64,000 bases of DNA from HXMU1420-13 sp965228545 (GTDB lineage Bacteria; Bacteroidota; Rhodothermia; Balneolales; Balneolaceae), in NCBI GenBank assembly GCA_965228545.1, contig OZ245822.1, positions 1,240,001 to 1,304,000 of the forward strand. Reading direction: 5' to 3'. The position numbers and the translations under genes are program-made. A model generated the notes under the pieces. It searched no databases. It was not told the DNA's origin and saw nothing but the letters and a program-made list of their open reading frames with translations. The stretch's first letter is position 1; each line of letters opens with the position of its first letter. Of this stretch, positions 34,460 through 44,126 are shown in pieces.

Positions 34460-37072
34460 TCAACTACCAATCCAATAACTCAACTTTATAAGGAATATGT
34501 TAATTGGTTTTTTCCTGAAAGTATCTACCGTTCCGTGATATGGCCGAAACACTCCATTTGTGAGATTAAACTCTGTACGATCCTGTTGCCAAACCAAGAA
34601 TAGCGATGAACCCGGCCGATACTCCCATCGAAGAACAGCATTACCTTGCAACGATTTAAAATCCCAATCAAAATTTTCATCAAATTGCTGATTTAATGCA
34701 GGATCAACAGGGTTAAAATTATAGGTTTTACGCTCGGTAAATGTTTTATAGTTAGAAAAATCGGCAATGTAATTATAGGGGCGTAAAAAGGTTTGTAAAC
34801 TCAGATTTGGTCTAAACGTGATATCTGCACGAATTTCTGTATAAAAAACGTTCAAATCGTTATCGGAAAACACGTAATCGGGATTACCATCGCTGGTTGC
34901 ATCAAAAAAACTAAAATACTGATCGGTATCTTTGGCATGCACAAAGCCGGGGGCAAAACGAAGTAAAATGTTTGTAGCGGGACGATAATTTAGCCCCACA
35001 TCCACTGTAAACTGATACTCGCCGGAGGCATCATTTCTGTACGTAGTTGCAATATTACCGTACACATCTAGCGATGCATCGGTAGTTACATTTATGTAAG
35101 TATTCCAATCTCTTGGGCGGCGCATTATCGGCCCACCTCGTGCAATTCTATCATTGTAGAATTTTCCGGTAAGTCCGAAAGTGGATACAACGGTCCATAA
35201 ATTATTTAACTGAAAATAACCGCCTACCGAATAGTAATTAAAGATCATATCGCCATCAAAATTCCAGGCGTGGCTTGCGTCTCCCCAAAGCAAATAGAAT
35301 TGGAAAGCTTCGGAGTTAACATTCAGATACTCGACGTAATAATGAGGAGCGCGATAATCGGCCCGTTCAAGAAAACCAATGTCGTTAATTTCATATTCCG
35401 GGCTCATTTCTGAATAAGTAAAAGAGTAGCGCAGCCCCGAACCGCTGTACTTTCCAATGCTGAACTCCCCAAAGTACCCGGTCATACTAGTGATGCTAGA
35501 GTCGACACTTAAACCCTCGGAATCTACTCGGTTAAAATATCTGGCTGAGGTTTGCTGGGTTCGCAGTAATGCATTTTCCGAGCCATTTACATTGCTAAGT
35601 ACAAAAACACCACTTGCCCCCCAATTTCGGGAGTTCCAATAATATTGGGCATCGGCACCTAATTGATAGGCCGACTCGTGCAAATAATCATTGAGATAAC
35701 TCCCAGATAGATTCCGGTTTACGGAACTTATAAACCCGCCGATTTGTGCATCAGTATTTGATAGATCTTTTCGAATGCGACCTACCAAATAATTGGTGGC
35801 AGGTTCGGCAATTACGCTGTTCTGCTCGTTATTGTTGAGATCAAAATAGTTGATGTTTTCCTGAAGGGTGTACGAATTCATAACTCCTACCGAAAGTCCG
35901 TTTTGTGTTTTTCCACTCACTTTTGCTGCTCCGGCTATTGTTGTAACAGAATTCCTGGAGGTATAATCCAAGCTTGCAGTACTATTACCTTCTTGCACAG
36001 ATGTTAAGCCTTCGCTTACTAAAAAGGGTGTTCTACCAATACGGCGGGTATAAAAATTAATATGACTTTTGTAGGTGTTAGCACTGGTTGTGCCACCAAA
36101 ATTGAAAATATCATTTCCTTCTAGAAAGAAAGGACGACGTTCTTCGAAAAAGAGTTCGAATTCTGTAAGGTTGATAGTTGCGGGATCAGCTTCAACTTGT
36201 CCAAAATCGGGGTTTACAGTTGCTGTGAGAGTAAAATCGGAAGTAATACCGTATTTAAGGTCGCCTCCAACTTTAAATTCTATATCATGTTCCTCGTAAA
36301 ATGGATTTTCGGGAGAACCTACTTGATTGTTTGTGTACCCAGAGGAAATATAAGGCAACACTTCGAGTCGGGTAGGTTGTTGTAGATCTCGAATTCCTTT
36401 TAAGTCGCCAAATTTTGAAACTAAGCCAAACTCTTCTCTGGGTGTACGCGCCCAAAAACTAATTTCGCCACGCCGGGCAATTCTTCGCTGAAAATTAATT
36501 CCCCAGGTTTGTTCGGTATTAGAGGAGGTATATCGTAATTGAGAAAGAGGAATTCGAAACTCGGCTATCCAACCATCGTGAACAATGTTACATTTTACTT
36601 CCCATACAGCATCCCATAAGATATCTTCCTGCATATCATCGTAGTACATGATGTCTTTTTGAACCCCTAAAGGGTTTGCTGCAAAGGTGAAACCGGTGCG
36701 ATTATCGTTGTAGCTATCGATGTTTACATACACCCAATCACTAGCATCGCTTCCGTCCCTTCGAAATAAATTAGCTATTATTGAATCGGGATTGCTATCG
36801 TAGGCATAGGCTGCCACGTATAGATATTTATTTGAATACAACACGCGCATCTCTGTTTTTTGTGATGCGGGTTGCCCATCGTATGGGGTTGATTGTGTAA
36901 ATCCGGTAACAAGCTGTGCATTATTCCAAACCGGTTCGTTTAAATAGCCATCTATGGATAACTCCGAATCGTCGGTAATTTTGCTAGCTGTTACTCTAAA
37001 TTCTTGTGCTTTTAACTCTGTATAACCGGCTGCGATAACTAATAGCAGCCCTAATACCCTTCTTATTCTCAT
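34460..37072 (-). CDS. CBM9-DUF5916 outer-membrane barrel protein, copy 1
   Basis: An 870-residue protein with a signal peptide (ELKAQ, about residue 23), a CBM9-like beta-sandwich at about 30-225 (EPVWNNAQLVTGFTQ, then SDWVYVNIDSYNDNRTGFTF and GINFQRRIARR) and a DUF5916 region from about 230 to the end, rich in alternating aromatic strands and ending FLIKLSYWIG, as in outer-membrane barrels. The motif FGQVEADPATINLTEFE followed by FEERRPFFLEGNDIF is diagnostic of this family, which is widespread in Bacteroidota and has no known function. It is closely related to the next gene on the same strand (37205-40000). Confidence 0.88.
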   Translation of the reverse strand: MRIRRVLGLLLVIAAGYTELKAQEFRVTASKITDDSELSIDGYLNEPVWNNAQLVTGFTQSTPYDGQPASQKTEMRVLYSNKYLYVAAYAYDSNPDSIIANLFRRDGSDASDWVYVNIDSYNDNRTGFTFAANPLGVQKDIMYYDDMQEDILWDAVWEVKCNIVHDGWIAEFRIPLSQLRYTSSNTEQTWGINFQRRIARRGEISFWARTPREEFGLVSKFGDLKGIRDLQQPTRLEVLPYISSGYTNNQVGSPENPFYEEHDIEFKVGGDLKYGITSDFTLTATVNPDFGQVEADPATINLTEFELFFEERRPFFLEGNDIFNFGGTTSANTYKSHINFYTRRIGRTPFLVSEGLTSVQEGNSTASLDYTSRNSVTTIAGAAKVSGKTQNGLSVGVMNSYTLQENINYFDLNNNEQNSVIAEPATNYLVGRIRKDLSNTDAQIGGFISSVNRNLSGSYLNDYLHESAYQLGADAQYYWNSRNWGASGVFVLSNVNGSENALLRTQQTSARYFNRVDSEGLSVDSSITSMTGYFGEFSIGKYSGSGLRYSFTYSEMSPEYEINDIGFLERADYRAPHYYVEYLNVNSEAFQFYLLWGDASHAWNFDGDMIFNYYSVGGYFQLNNLWTVVSTFGLTGKFYNDRIARGGPIMRRPRDWNTYINVTTDASLDVYGNIATTYRNDASGEYQFTVDVGLNYRPATNILLRFAPGFVHAKDTDQYFSFFDATSDGNPDYVFSDNDLNVFYTEIRADITFRPNLSLQTFLRPYNYIADFSNYKTFTERKTYNFNPVDPALNQQFDENFDWDFKSLQGNAVLRWEYRPGSSLFLVWQQDRTEFNLTNGVFRPYHGTVDTFRKKPINIFLIKLSYWIGS

Positions 37073-37169
37073 TAACTTCTTTTGCTGATGAACGTTTGGG
37101 GGCCGAATTGAACCGAATAATGCCTACGTTTACAGCTAAGAGGGATATGCTTGGCGAGTGTTACATAAA

Positions 37170-37191
37170 AAAAGGGACTTAAGTCCCTTTT
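37170..37191 (-). terminator. Terminator after CBM9-DUF5916 copy 2
   Basis: AAAAGGGACTT (37170-37180) and AAGTCCCTTTT (37181-37191) are a perfect palindrome; the minus-strand transcript of the gene ending at 37205 would run into it and then into a T-run (A-run 37167-37173 on the plus strand). Confidence 0.8.
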
Positions 37192-37204
37192 CGAAATATT
37201 TTAT

Positions 37205-40000
37205 TTATGAACTGAACCAGTAACTCAATTTTACAAGAAAGATATTGCTTGGTTTCGGATCAAAAATATCTACCAAGTCTCGGCCAAAATCGTATCGGCC
37301 ATCCCCTATGCTACCTGCTCGGCTTTGTTGCCAAACCAAAAATAGGGTTGAACCAGGTTGATACTCCCATCTGAAAACAGCATTTCCCTGCAACGACCTG
37401 AATGTAAAGTCAGAACGTCTAAACTCGAAATCTGTTAGACCGTTATTATCAATATCTACCGCAAAGTTCCCATTTCCGGATTCTGAAATCGTGCCTTCAT
37501 CTTCTCCATACCGGTCGAAGCTAAATTTGCCCGGAGAGTTAAACTCTCCAAAGTTTGAGAATCGAAATGAGTTTATGAATGGACGTACAAAAGTTTGCAA
37601 GCTCATGGTTGGGCTAAAGGTCCAGTTTAGACGGATTTCTGTAGAGAAATTCATACTTCTGGAATTTGCAAAAATGTATCGTCTTCCGAAGGTTTGATTT
37701 GCATCAGGATCGTTTGAATCTCGCGCAATATTTGCTACAAATTGGTCTTCATCTAATTCAAATCCGATCTCTGGCTGAATGGTAAGCTGTATATTGGTTG
37801 CAGGGCGAAAAGCCACATCAAACCAGTAATAATCATCATATTCGTTTCCAATATCTCTACGATGAAATTGCCCGTGCCCAAAAGAAATATCTTTAGATCG
37901 ATCAGAGCCGACATTAAAATTGAAGCCAAGTCCATCGTTCACTTTCATTAACGGGCCACCTCGGGTTAATCGGTCAGAAACTTGCCCAAATGATCCATTT
38001 ACATTCATGTTAAAGAACCACTGATTATTGAACCGGGTAAATCCACCTACATTTATATTTTTCCAGATTTGGTTCCCGTCAAAGTTCCAGCCGTATAAAT
38101 GATAACTCCACACCTCCCAATATTGAACGTTTTTAGGGTTGGTTTCCTGCCACTGAAACGCGAGTGCCATAGCACGGTAGTCTGCACGATTTTGGAATCC
38201 AATGTCGTTAGTTTCGTATCCAGGACTCACCTCAGAATATGTAATAGAGCCGGTAAAATGGTCGCCACTGGCTTTGCGAAGGCTAAATTCCCCTGCATAT
38301 CCTTCGAGACTATTTTTTGAGCCATCTACACTCAATTCGTCAGAATCTACACGTTGGTAGTAGCGTTGAGGAGCATTTTGTGCGGCAGTGATCACATTGG
38401 TTGATCCATTAATCTGGCTAACAGAAAAAGTACCGCTTACTACATATTCGCGCTCATTCCAGTTGTGTTCAAAATCTGTTCCGGCAATGTACGCCGAGTT
38501 TCGTAGGTACGTTTCGAAATATGTGTTCTCGATTCTGCGATTAACAGCACTAAAGTAACCACCAACAACTGTATTCCCTTCATTTATATCTTTCTTCACT
38601 CGCGAAACCAAATAATTAGTGGTGGGTTCTGCAATAAAAGTTCCTTGGATTCGACCTAAACTATTGCCTTGCAGTGCTGTAAATTCACCTTCCTCTTCTA
38701 AGGTTACTGCATTTAACAACCCAATAGACCAACCGTTTTGAGTTTTTCCACTTAATTTAGCTGCAGCTGCAATACTCGTTTGATCGGGTACATCTCGATA
38801 AGTTCTGCCATTGGTATTTACACTGTCGGGGTTATAGAATTGCCCGTTATTGTAAGAGTTTGCCAAATTCAAATTTCCTTGAGGGGTGCGGCCTATTCGT
38901 CTTGAATAGAAAGTGCTGGGGTTACCTGCCGAGTTGTTGGTATTGGTTCTTCCGAATCGGAAAATATCATTTCCTTCCAAGAAAAAGGGTCGCCGCTCTG
39001 GGAAGAAAATTTCAAACTGCGATAGGTTGATAGTAGCCGGGTCGGCCTCAACTTGCCCAAAATCGGGATTTATGGTGGCTGTTAGAGTTAAATCTGAGGT
39101 GATCCCATATTTTATGTCTCCTCCGAAATTAGCTCCTACATCGTTTGCGCTGTAATAGGGATTCGCATCATCGCCCGGCGCTCGGGTTAGGGAGCTGGAA
39201 ATATATGGGGTTACTTCGAGTCTGCGCGGCTCTTCTAGGTTACTAATTCCATCCAGCCTACCAAATTTAGAAACCATTCCCGATTCGCGTTGGGAGGTTT
39301 CCGACCAATAATTGAACTCGTTGTTTCGAGCAATACGTCGTTGAAAGTTTACACCCCACGTTTGTACAGATTGGTTAGAACTGAAGCGTAGTTGGGATAA
39401 AGGTATTTTCATCTCTATTGACCAGCCCTGGTTTGTAATTTTTGCTGAAGCCTCCCACACTGCATCCCACAAAATATCTTCTCCATTGTCGTCGAAATAC
39501 AGGATATCTTTTTGAACGCCCGATGGATTTACGGCAAAAGTAAATGCTGTTCTCTTATCGTTATAACTGTCAAAGCTCACATAAACCCAATCACTGGCCT
39601 CATTTCCGTCTCGCCTAAAAAGTGCTTTAGTAATAGAATCAGGATTGCTTTCATAGGCCATTACTCCAACAAAAATATGTGAATCGGTATAGAGAATGCG
39701 GGCTTCAGTTTTCTGGCTTGGTGTGCCTCCATCCTCCGGAAACCGTTGGGTAAAATCAGTGGCAAATGGAACCTCTCTCCAGATGGGTTCTTCTAGAAAT
39801 CCATCAAGTTGAATAACAGCGTTAGAAGCAATACGCACTGCAGTCATCGACGGGGTTTGAACGGTTCCTCTACGCGTATCAGCTTTTTTATTGCTGCTGC
39901 TAATGTCCGCCTGCTTTGATATGTTCGGGCTAGCTGTTTGTGCCTGTGTAAGAGCCCCGAAAACAAGGCATAGTAATAGTATGATGATTGATTTTTGCAT
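37205..40000 (-). CDS. CBM9-DUF5916 outer-membrane barrel protein, copy 2
   Basis: A 931-residue paralogue of the gene at 34460-37072 with the same order of parts: signal peptide (LTQAQ), a polar insert of about 30 residues rich in Ser and Lys that copy 1 lacks, CBM9-like domain (EPIWREVPFATDFTQ; SDWVYVSFDSYND) and DUF5916 barrel (FGQVEADPATINLSQFE; FPERRPFFLEGNDIF) ending FLVKLSYWFSS. Copy 1 follows after 132 bases, and the terminator lies between them, so each has its own transcript. Function unknown; a carbohydrate- or glycan-linked role is suggested only by the CBM9-like domain. Confidence 0.88.
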   Translation of the reverse strand: MQKSIIILLLCLVFGALTQAQTASPNISKQADISSSNKKADTRRGTVQTPSMTAVRIASNAVIQLDGFLEEPIWREVPFATDFTQRFPEDGGTPSQKTEARILYTDSHIFVGVMAYESNPDSITKALFRRDGNEASDWVYVSFDSYNDKRTAFTFAVNPSGVQKDILYFDDNGEDILWDAVWEASAKITNQGWSIEMKIPLSQLRFSSNQSVQTWGVNFQRRIARNNEFNYWSETSQRESGMVSKFGRLDGISNLEEPRRLEVTPYISSSLTRAPGDDANPYYSANDVGANFGGDIKYGITSDLTLTATINPDFGQVEADPATINLSQFEIFFPERRPFFLEGNDIFRFGRTNTNNSAGNPSTFYSRRIGRTPQGNLNLANSYNNGQFYNPDSVNTNGRTYRDVPDQTSIAAAAKLSGKTQNGWSIGLLNAVTLEEEGEFTALQGNSLGRIQGTFIAEPTTNYLVSRVKKDINEGNTVVGGYFSAVNRRIENTYFETYLRNSAYIAGTDFEHNWNEREYVVSGTFSVSQINGSTNVITAAQNAPQRYYQRVDSDELSVDGSKNSLEGYAGEFSLRKASGDHFTGSITYSEVSPGYETNDIGFQNRADYRAMALAFQWQETNPKNVQYWEVWSYHLYGWNFDGNQIWKNINVGGFTRFNNQWFFNMNVNGSFGQVSDRLTRGGPLMKVNDGLGFNFNVGSDRSKDISFGHGQFHRRDIGNEYDDYYWFDVAFRPATNIQLTIQPEIGFELDEDQFVANIARDSNDPDANQTFGRRYIFANSRSMNFSTEIRLNWTFSPTMSLQTFVRPFINSFRFSNFGEFNSPGKFSFDRYGEDEGTISESGNGNFAVDIDNNGLTDFEFRRSDFTFRSLQGNAVFRWEYQPGSTLFLVWQQSRAGSIGDGRYDFGRDLVDIFDPKPSNIFLVKLSYWFSS

Positions 40001-40120
40001 AGTACCTGACTTATAAGGGCGACCTTATCTGCTTGCTCTCGAGTTACTTAGCAGAATTGTTGACCTAATGTTATGTTTTTATCTTGCACGTACCTAAACG
40101 GCAAACGTTACCCGGCTTTA

Positions 40121-40921
40121 CTAGTTTTTACTTATTTCTATATCGCCGTGCATGGTTTTAAAGAGATATTCCGGGCCTCCACCATTAACTTTTCCGGTAA
40201 TCCATTTATTAATAGTTACCGAATAAACGCCATTTTTTTCTGTAGTTTCTTTAGAAGATGCGCTTCGGTCGATTTCCATTTCAAAATTAGTGTACACATC
40301 GCCGTAGTCGGTTTTCATTTTTCCGTTAAAACGCGTGTTGGCGGGAAACGAGACTTCGATATCTCCATTTAGCCCATTGAAAGACATGGGGGCATCGGGA
40401 GTTACTGAATTAAATTGCACTTCGATGTCGCCATTGATGCTGTTACAAATAACCGATCCACCAATACCCGCCATTTCTACATCGCCGTTAGTAGCTTTAA
40501 CTTCGTGTTCGCCGTTTACATTTTCGATAAAAATATCGCCGTGGGTTAGGTTTACCATTGTTGAAAAATTAAACGGTACCCAGATTTCGAGATCAAGGTC
40601 GTCGTTATTGGGAGATGTTCTTACAGAAACCACATTATTTTCTTCGGTTACTTCAACGCCTCCACCACCGGATGATATTTTACGTAAACCACGCCGGTTA
40701 TACGCATCTTCCAGGTCTTCGTCTTCGCCATCTATAACGATGCGCACTTCTTGCCCATCATAGCCTCGTACGTATATATCGTCGGCATACACCGAATTCA
40801 CTTTTAATTTACCCGGAGCATTTGGGTTTGAGATGGGAATTCTTAAATCACTTTGTGCCTGAGCTACAGCAGCAATACTAACTGCTAAAAATGCCGTTAA
40901 AAGTAGTTGTGTAATTTTCAT
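40121..40921 (-). CDS. DUF4097 beta-repeat protein 1 (second of pair)
   Basis: A 266-residue exported protein with a signal peptide (AVAQAQ, about residue 22) and short beta-helix-like repeats: KLKVNSVYADDIYVRGYDG, TNGDVEMAGIGG, NSINGDIEVQF, GLNGDIEVSFP and TMHGDIEISKN. These NGDIEV repeats mark DUF4097 proteins, often called putative adhesins. It follows the related gene at 40933-41793 after 11 bases, and the two are the last genes of the sigma-factor operon. Likely periplasmic or on the outer membrane; actual function unknown. Confidence 0.82.
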   Translation of the reverse strand: MKITQLLLTAFLAVSIAAVAQAQSDLRIPISNPNAPGKLKVNSVYADDIYVRGYDGQEVRIVIDGEDEDLEDAYNRRGLRKISSGGGGVEVTEENNVVSVRTSPNNDDLDLEIWVPFNFSTMVNLTHGDIFIENVNGEHEVKATNGDVEMAGIGGSVICNSINGDIEVQFNSVTPDAPMSFNGLNGDIEVSFPANTRFNGKMKTDYGDVYTNFEMEIDRSASSKETTEKNGVYSVTINKWITGKVNGGGPEYLFKTMHGDIEISKN

Positions 40922-40932
40922 TGTGTTCTCTT

Positions 40933-41793
40933 TTATGATTTTCTTTCTCTGATGTAGACACTTCCGTTTACAAGTTTAAAACTCATCGCCGGTCCACCAT
41001 CTCCAATTTGAATTGGTGAACTGGTTGAGATTTTGTAGCGGTTGTCTTTTTTATTGGTTGCCCTGTTTAATTGGTGCGGTAATCGCTTAATTTCTTTGTA
41101 ATCGGTATATAACTCACCGTGTAAACTTTCGAAAGTTACAACTGCTCCAAAATTTTTTGGAGAATATATCTCGATGGTTCCATTTACAGAACCGAAATCC
41201 ATATCAGCTACTGGGTTTTCATCAAACCAAATCTCAATATCGCCATTTACGGTATTTGCTTCGGTTGTTGTTTTAGCCTCCAACACTTTTACAGAGCCGT
41301 TAATATTCGATGCCTTAATTCGGTTGTTCATGCCTTGCACCAATACATCACCTCCATTTATGGTGGCTGCTTCTATTATAGAGTTTTCAGGTATTTGGAT
41401 ATCGATATCGAAATTAAACCGTAGTTGATTGTCTTCATCCCAGTTCATGTTATAGCCAATTCTACCTTCTTTAAAATTGAATTGCACACCAGGTGCATCC
41501 ACATAAACAAACACTAACTCGTCCAGTACTTGATAACTTAGTTTAATGGCCTCTGCTTCATCTCGGTTAAGTTGTGCTTGTTCTTTCCAAACCTGTTTTT
41601 TAGCTACTATTCTGATTTCATCTCCAGGATACCCGCGTACATTGAGCTCGCCATTAATATTCTTCACAACAATTTTGTGGTTTGGTGTAAACTTAGAGGC
41701 TTCAATTTCGAACGAAATATCTTCATTGATTTCTTGTGCCGTTACCGAAGTTGCGAATCCAGATAGTAAAATCATTAGGGTTAAAGCTTTCAT
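40933..41793 (-). CDS. DUF4097 beta-repeat protein 2 (first of pair)
   Basis: A 286-residue exported protein (signal peptide ending VTAQ, about residue 19) with KNINGELNVRGYPGDEIRI, ATINGGDVLVQGM, SNINGSVKVLEA, NTVNGDIEIWF, GSVNGTIEIYSP and KLVNGSVYIRERK repeats. It overlaps the anti-sigma gene by 4 bases. Along with its paralogue downstream it is probably an output of, or a signal input to, the ECF sigma factor two genes upstream. Such sigma/anti-sigma/DUF4097 groups are common in Bacteroidota, in which the DUF4097 proteins are thought to act in the envelope. Confidence 0.82.
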   Translation of the reverse strand: MKALTLMILLSGFATSVTAQEINEDISFEIEASKFTPNHKIVVKNINGELNVRGYPGDEIRIVAKKQVWKEQAQLNRDEAEAIKLSYQVLDELVFVYVDAPGVQFNFKEGRIGYNMNWDEDNQLRFNFDIDIQIPENSIIEAATINGGDVLVQGMNNRIKASNINGSVKVLEAKTTTEANTVNGDIEIWFDENPVADMDFGSVNGTIEIYSPKNFGAVVTFESLHGELYTDYKEIKRLPHQLNRATNKKDNRYKISTSSPIQIGDGGPAMSFKLVNGSVYIRERKS

Positions 41794-42578
41794 AGTAATA
41801 CGGCTATAGTATTGTTGATTTTTGTTTGTGTTGAGCCGGTTAGCTGGCGCTGGTTTTGCAGTTTTTCAAATTCACTCGCAGCTTGTTGCACCCCTAATTC
41901 CACCATAACATCCGCAAGGGCCACAATCACTAAGTCAGATTCCTGTCGGGTGATCGATTTAATAAGCCCTTCACGCACTACCGGCTGTTGCCCCCATCGT
42001 GCGAGTGCCTCAATAGTTTGGATACGTACATTTTCGCTGGGGTCGTTATTTAATGTGAATAACAATGCTCGAATTGCGCGATCATCAGCCTCAGGAAGTT
42101 GTGCGCTAATATTAACTGCACGCAGTCGATCGGTAGTTGATGGGCCTTCCAGCATACTTATCATCATCATTTGGCGCATATTTTCTAGCTCTCCTGATAG
42201 TTGTTCCAGCTGATCGTTGTTACTACCGGAAATACTACCAATGAAGCCCCCTACAATTAGCAAAACAAAAGCATACGCTAGCTTTGGCACGGTAATTTGC
42301 TGTATAAAATTCAGGAAGACCTCACCTAGTTTGGATTTAAACGGTTTCTGCTGTTTTTTTTGCTCATTGGCAAGCATTTCGTAAAAATGATCGCGCATAT
42401 CTGTACTTGGGTTCGGTACAGATACCATTTCGAGTTCTTGGTGCAATTGCTCTGTGGTTTTCAGATCAATAAAATCGATAATCTCGCTCTCGATAAGCCT
42501 CTCTAGTTCTTTAGTACGCTGTTCCGAGAGTGTTCCTGCCAGGTAATCGGCAATTAGCTGTTCGTGTTGTTCATTCAT
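41790..42578 (-). CDS. Anti-sigma-like membrane protein with HEAT-type repeats
   Basis: A 262-residue protein. The N-terminal part (1-85) has the shape of an anti-sigma domain, EQLIADYLAGTLSEQRTKELER, without the HxxxCxxC zinc motif. One membrane helix is at about 96-116. The periplasmic part contains HEAT-like helical pairs (about 145-250), such as RAIRALLFTLNNDPSENVRIQ and DLVIVALADVMVELG. It overlaps the sigma gene by 8 bases and the DUF4097 gene by 4, so expression is tightly coupled. It likely binds the sigma factor in the cytoplasm and senses the envelope with the HEAT domain; HEAT domains on anti-sigma factors are found in some Bacteroidota. Confidence 0.75.
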   Translation of the reverse strand: MNEQHEQLIADYLAGTLSEQRTKELERLIESEIIDFIDLKTTEQLHQELEMVSVPNPSTDMRDHFYEMLANEQKKQQKPFKSKLGEVFLNFIQQITVPKLAYAFVLLIVGGFIGSISGSNNDQLEQLSGELENMRQMMMISMLEGPSTTDRLRAVNISAQLPEADDRAIRALLFTLNNDPSENVRIQTIEALARWGQQPVVREGLIKSITRQESDLVIVALADVMVELGVQQAASEFEKLQNQRQLTGSTQTKINNTIAVLL

Positions 42579-43158
42579 TGCTGTACTCGTTGGTGAGCGT
42601 TGTAACTGTTTGTTTAAGTTCTTTCATAGCGCGAAACATGCGCACTTTTACGGCGCTTTCAGTAACGCCTTGGATGTCTGCAATCTCTTGATATCGAAGT
42701 CCTTCGTATCTACTCAGAATCACTACTTCCTTTTTGTCGTCGTCGAGTGCATCCAGTGCTTGCTCAAGAATTTGTTTACGTAGTGTTCTAGTATCCATTT
42801 CACCTACGCCCGATGGATCATCACCTAGAATGCGTTCTTCATCCAGAATTTCATCTTCTTTTAATCGTTTTTGCTTACGATAGTGATCGATGTGAGCATT
42901 TCTGGCGATGCTATACATCCAGGTTGTAAATAATCCATCGCCGGTGTAGGTATCGCGATATTTAAGCATGCGCTCAAACACCGATTGAACAAGATCTTCG
43001 CTTAATTGAGGCTGTTTGGTTTTACGGTAAAAGTATCTGTGAAGCGATGATGAATATCTCTCATAAAGCAGGCCCAGCTTTTCCAGTTGGCCTTCTTTTA
43101 CTTTCATCATTAATGCTTTATCCGCCGTAGAACTCAAACTTCCCGAATCATAGTTCAA
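42571..43158 (-). CDS. ECF-type RNA polymerase sigma factor
   Basis: A 195-residue sigma-70 family protein of the extracytoplasmic-function type. Region 2 is at about 25-95 (LYERYSSSLHRYFYRK, then LSEDLVQSVFERML and TWMYSIARNAHIDHYRKQ) and region 4 at about 125-185 (LEQALDALDDDKKEVVILSRYEGLRYQEIADIQG, with the recognition helix ESAVKVRMFRAM). The linker between is acidic. It heads an operon with the anti-sigma-like gene (8-base overlap) and two DUF4097 genes. It probably drives its own operon; I did not find a clear repeated promoter site. Confidence 0.93.
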   Translation of the reverse strand: MNYDSGSLSSTADKALMMKVKEGQLEKLGLLYERYSSSLHRYFYRKTKQPQLSEDLVQSVFERMLKYRDTYTGDGLFTTWMYSIARNAHIDHYRKQKRLKEDEILDEERILGDDPSGVGEMDTRTLRKQILEQALDALDDDKKEVVILSRYEGLRYQEIADIQGVTESAVKVRMFRAMKELKQTVTTLTNEYSNE

Positions 43159-43215
43159 TGTAATTTACATCTGGTACACTAATGATTTTCAGAAAGGTTA
43201 CAGAAGTATCGATTT

Positions 43216-44124
43216 TTAGCGAATTCTTTTTTCAAGTTCACAAGCTGCGTACTCAACAACTCCATTTTGTTCTGTAAAACAGGGCTGCCAAGGTACTGTT
43301 TTTGTAACGGTACCGAGCAGAAAGCCAACGCCGTTTTCTATATTCGATACCCCTTCGGCGAGTGTATAAATATTTTCGTCTAACGTATATAAATTGATCC
43401 ATTGTGGGCCAGCAGAAGCAATAAACACTTGTCGATCGAGCACTTCGAATTCAGTATCAGGGAAATCTCTGGCAATGAGCCCGATATCGCGGTTTGCATC
43501 GAGCTGAAATAGAATTTCGTTTGTATACCCAAATGGCGAGAATAGTGAGTCTTGGATATGCGAGAATGTATACACATACTCGCGATTAAAGAACGTATCG
43601 CGAATACGCCAAATGGCCTGTACATCCGCTACATTTTTCACATCTCTCACAATCATTACCTCTTGCCCATTGTACACGTAGTAAATCGGTGTTGGGTAAT
43701 CAGGTGGAATGGTAATTCTGGTGCTACTCGAAATTCCATCCGAACGCGTAGCAGTAACTTCATAGGTTGCTTCGGCTTCGATGGGCATAGTAGTCCAAAA
43801 ATTCCACATTACTACAAGCGGATTGGGGCTAAATAATGAATCGTTCATTACTTCTTCTTGGCCGGTTTCTACATTTCGAATAGTAACCGAAGCATCAATT
43901 TGATCTCTTGTGGGATCGAAATCTTCTCTTACTGGTGTAATCCGCAACCATTGCGTATCAGCAGTTGCATCCAAATATCCATACATCGAGTAAAAATACT
44001 CATTATTCTCTTCTCTCGGCTCAAATGATTCATCACAGCTCAATGAAATAACACCTATACCAGCAACAATAAGCGCGAATGTTTTAATCAAAAAAAGATT
44101 AGATATTTTGTTTGTGGAACTCAT
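43216..44124 (-). CDS. DUF4249 family lipoprotein
   Basis: A 302-residue protein with an N-terminal signal and lipobox (GVISLSC, Cys30). It follows a TonB-dependent receptor gene by 2 bases, the usual place for DUF4249 lipoproteins, which are thought to sit on the outer membrane and assist the receptor. SVTIRNVETGQEEV and ATYEVTATRSDGISSSTRITIP are beta-rich segments typical of the family. The ligand is unknown. The gene ends 57 bases before the sigma-factor start on the same strand, without a visible terminator. Confidence 0.8.
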   Translation of the reverse strand: MSSTNKISNLFLIKTFALIVAGIGVISLSCDESFEPREENNEYFYSMYGYLDATADTQWLRITPVREDFDPTRDQIDASVTIRNVETGQEEVMNDSLFSPNPLVVMWNFWTTMPIEAEATYEVTATRSDGISSSTRITIPPDYPTPIYYVYNGQEVMIVRDVKNVADVQAIWRIRDTFFNREYVYTFSHIQDSLFSPFGYTNEILFQLDANRDIGLIARDFPDTEFEVLDRQVFIASAGPQWINLYTLDENIYTLAEGVSNIENGVGFLLGTVTKTVPWQPCFTEQNGVVEYAACELEKRIR

Positions 44125-44126
44125 AG

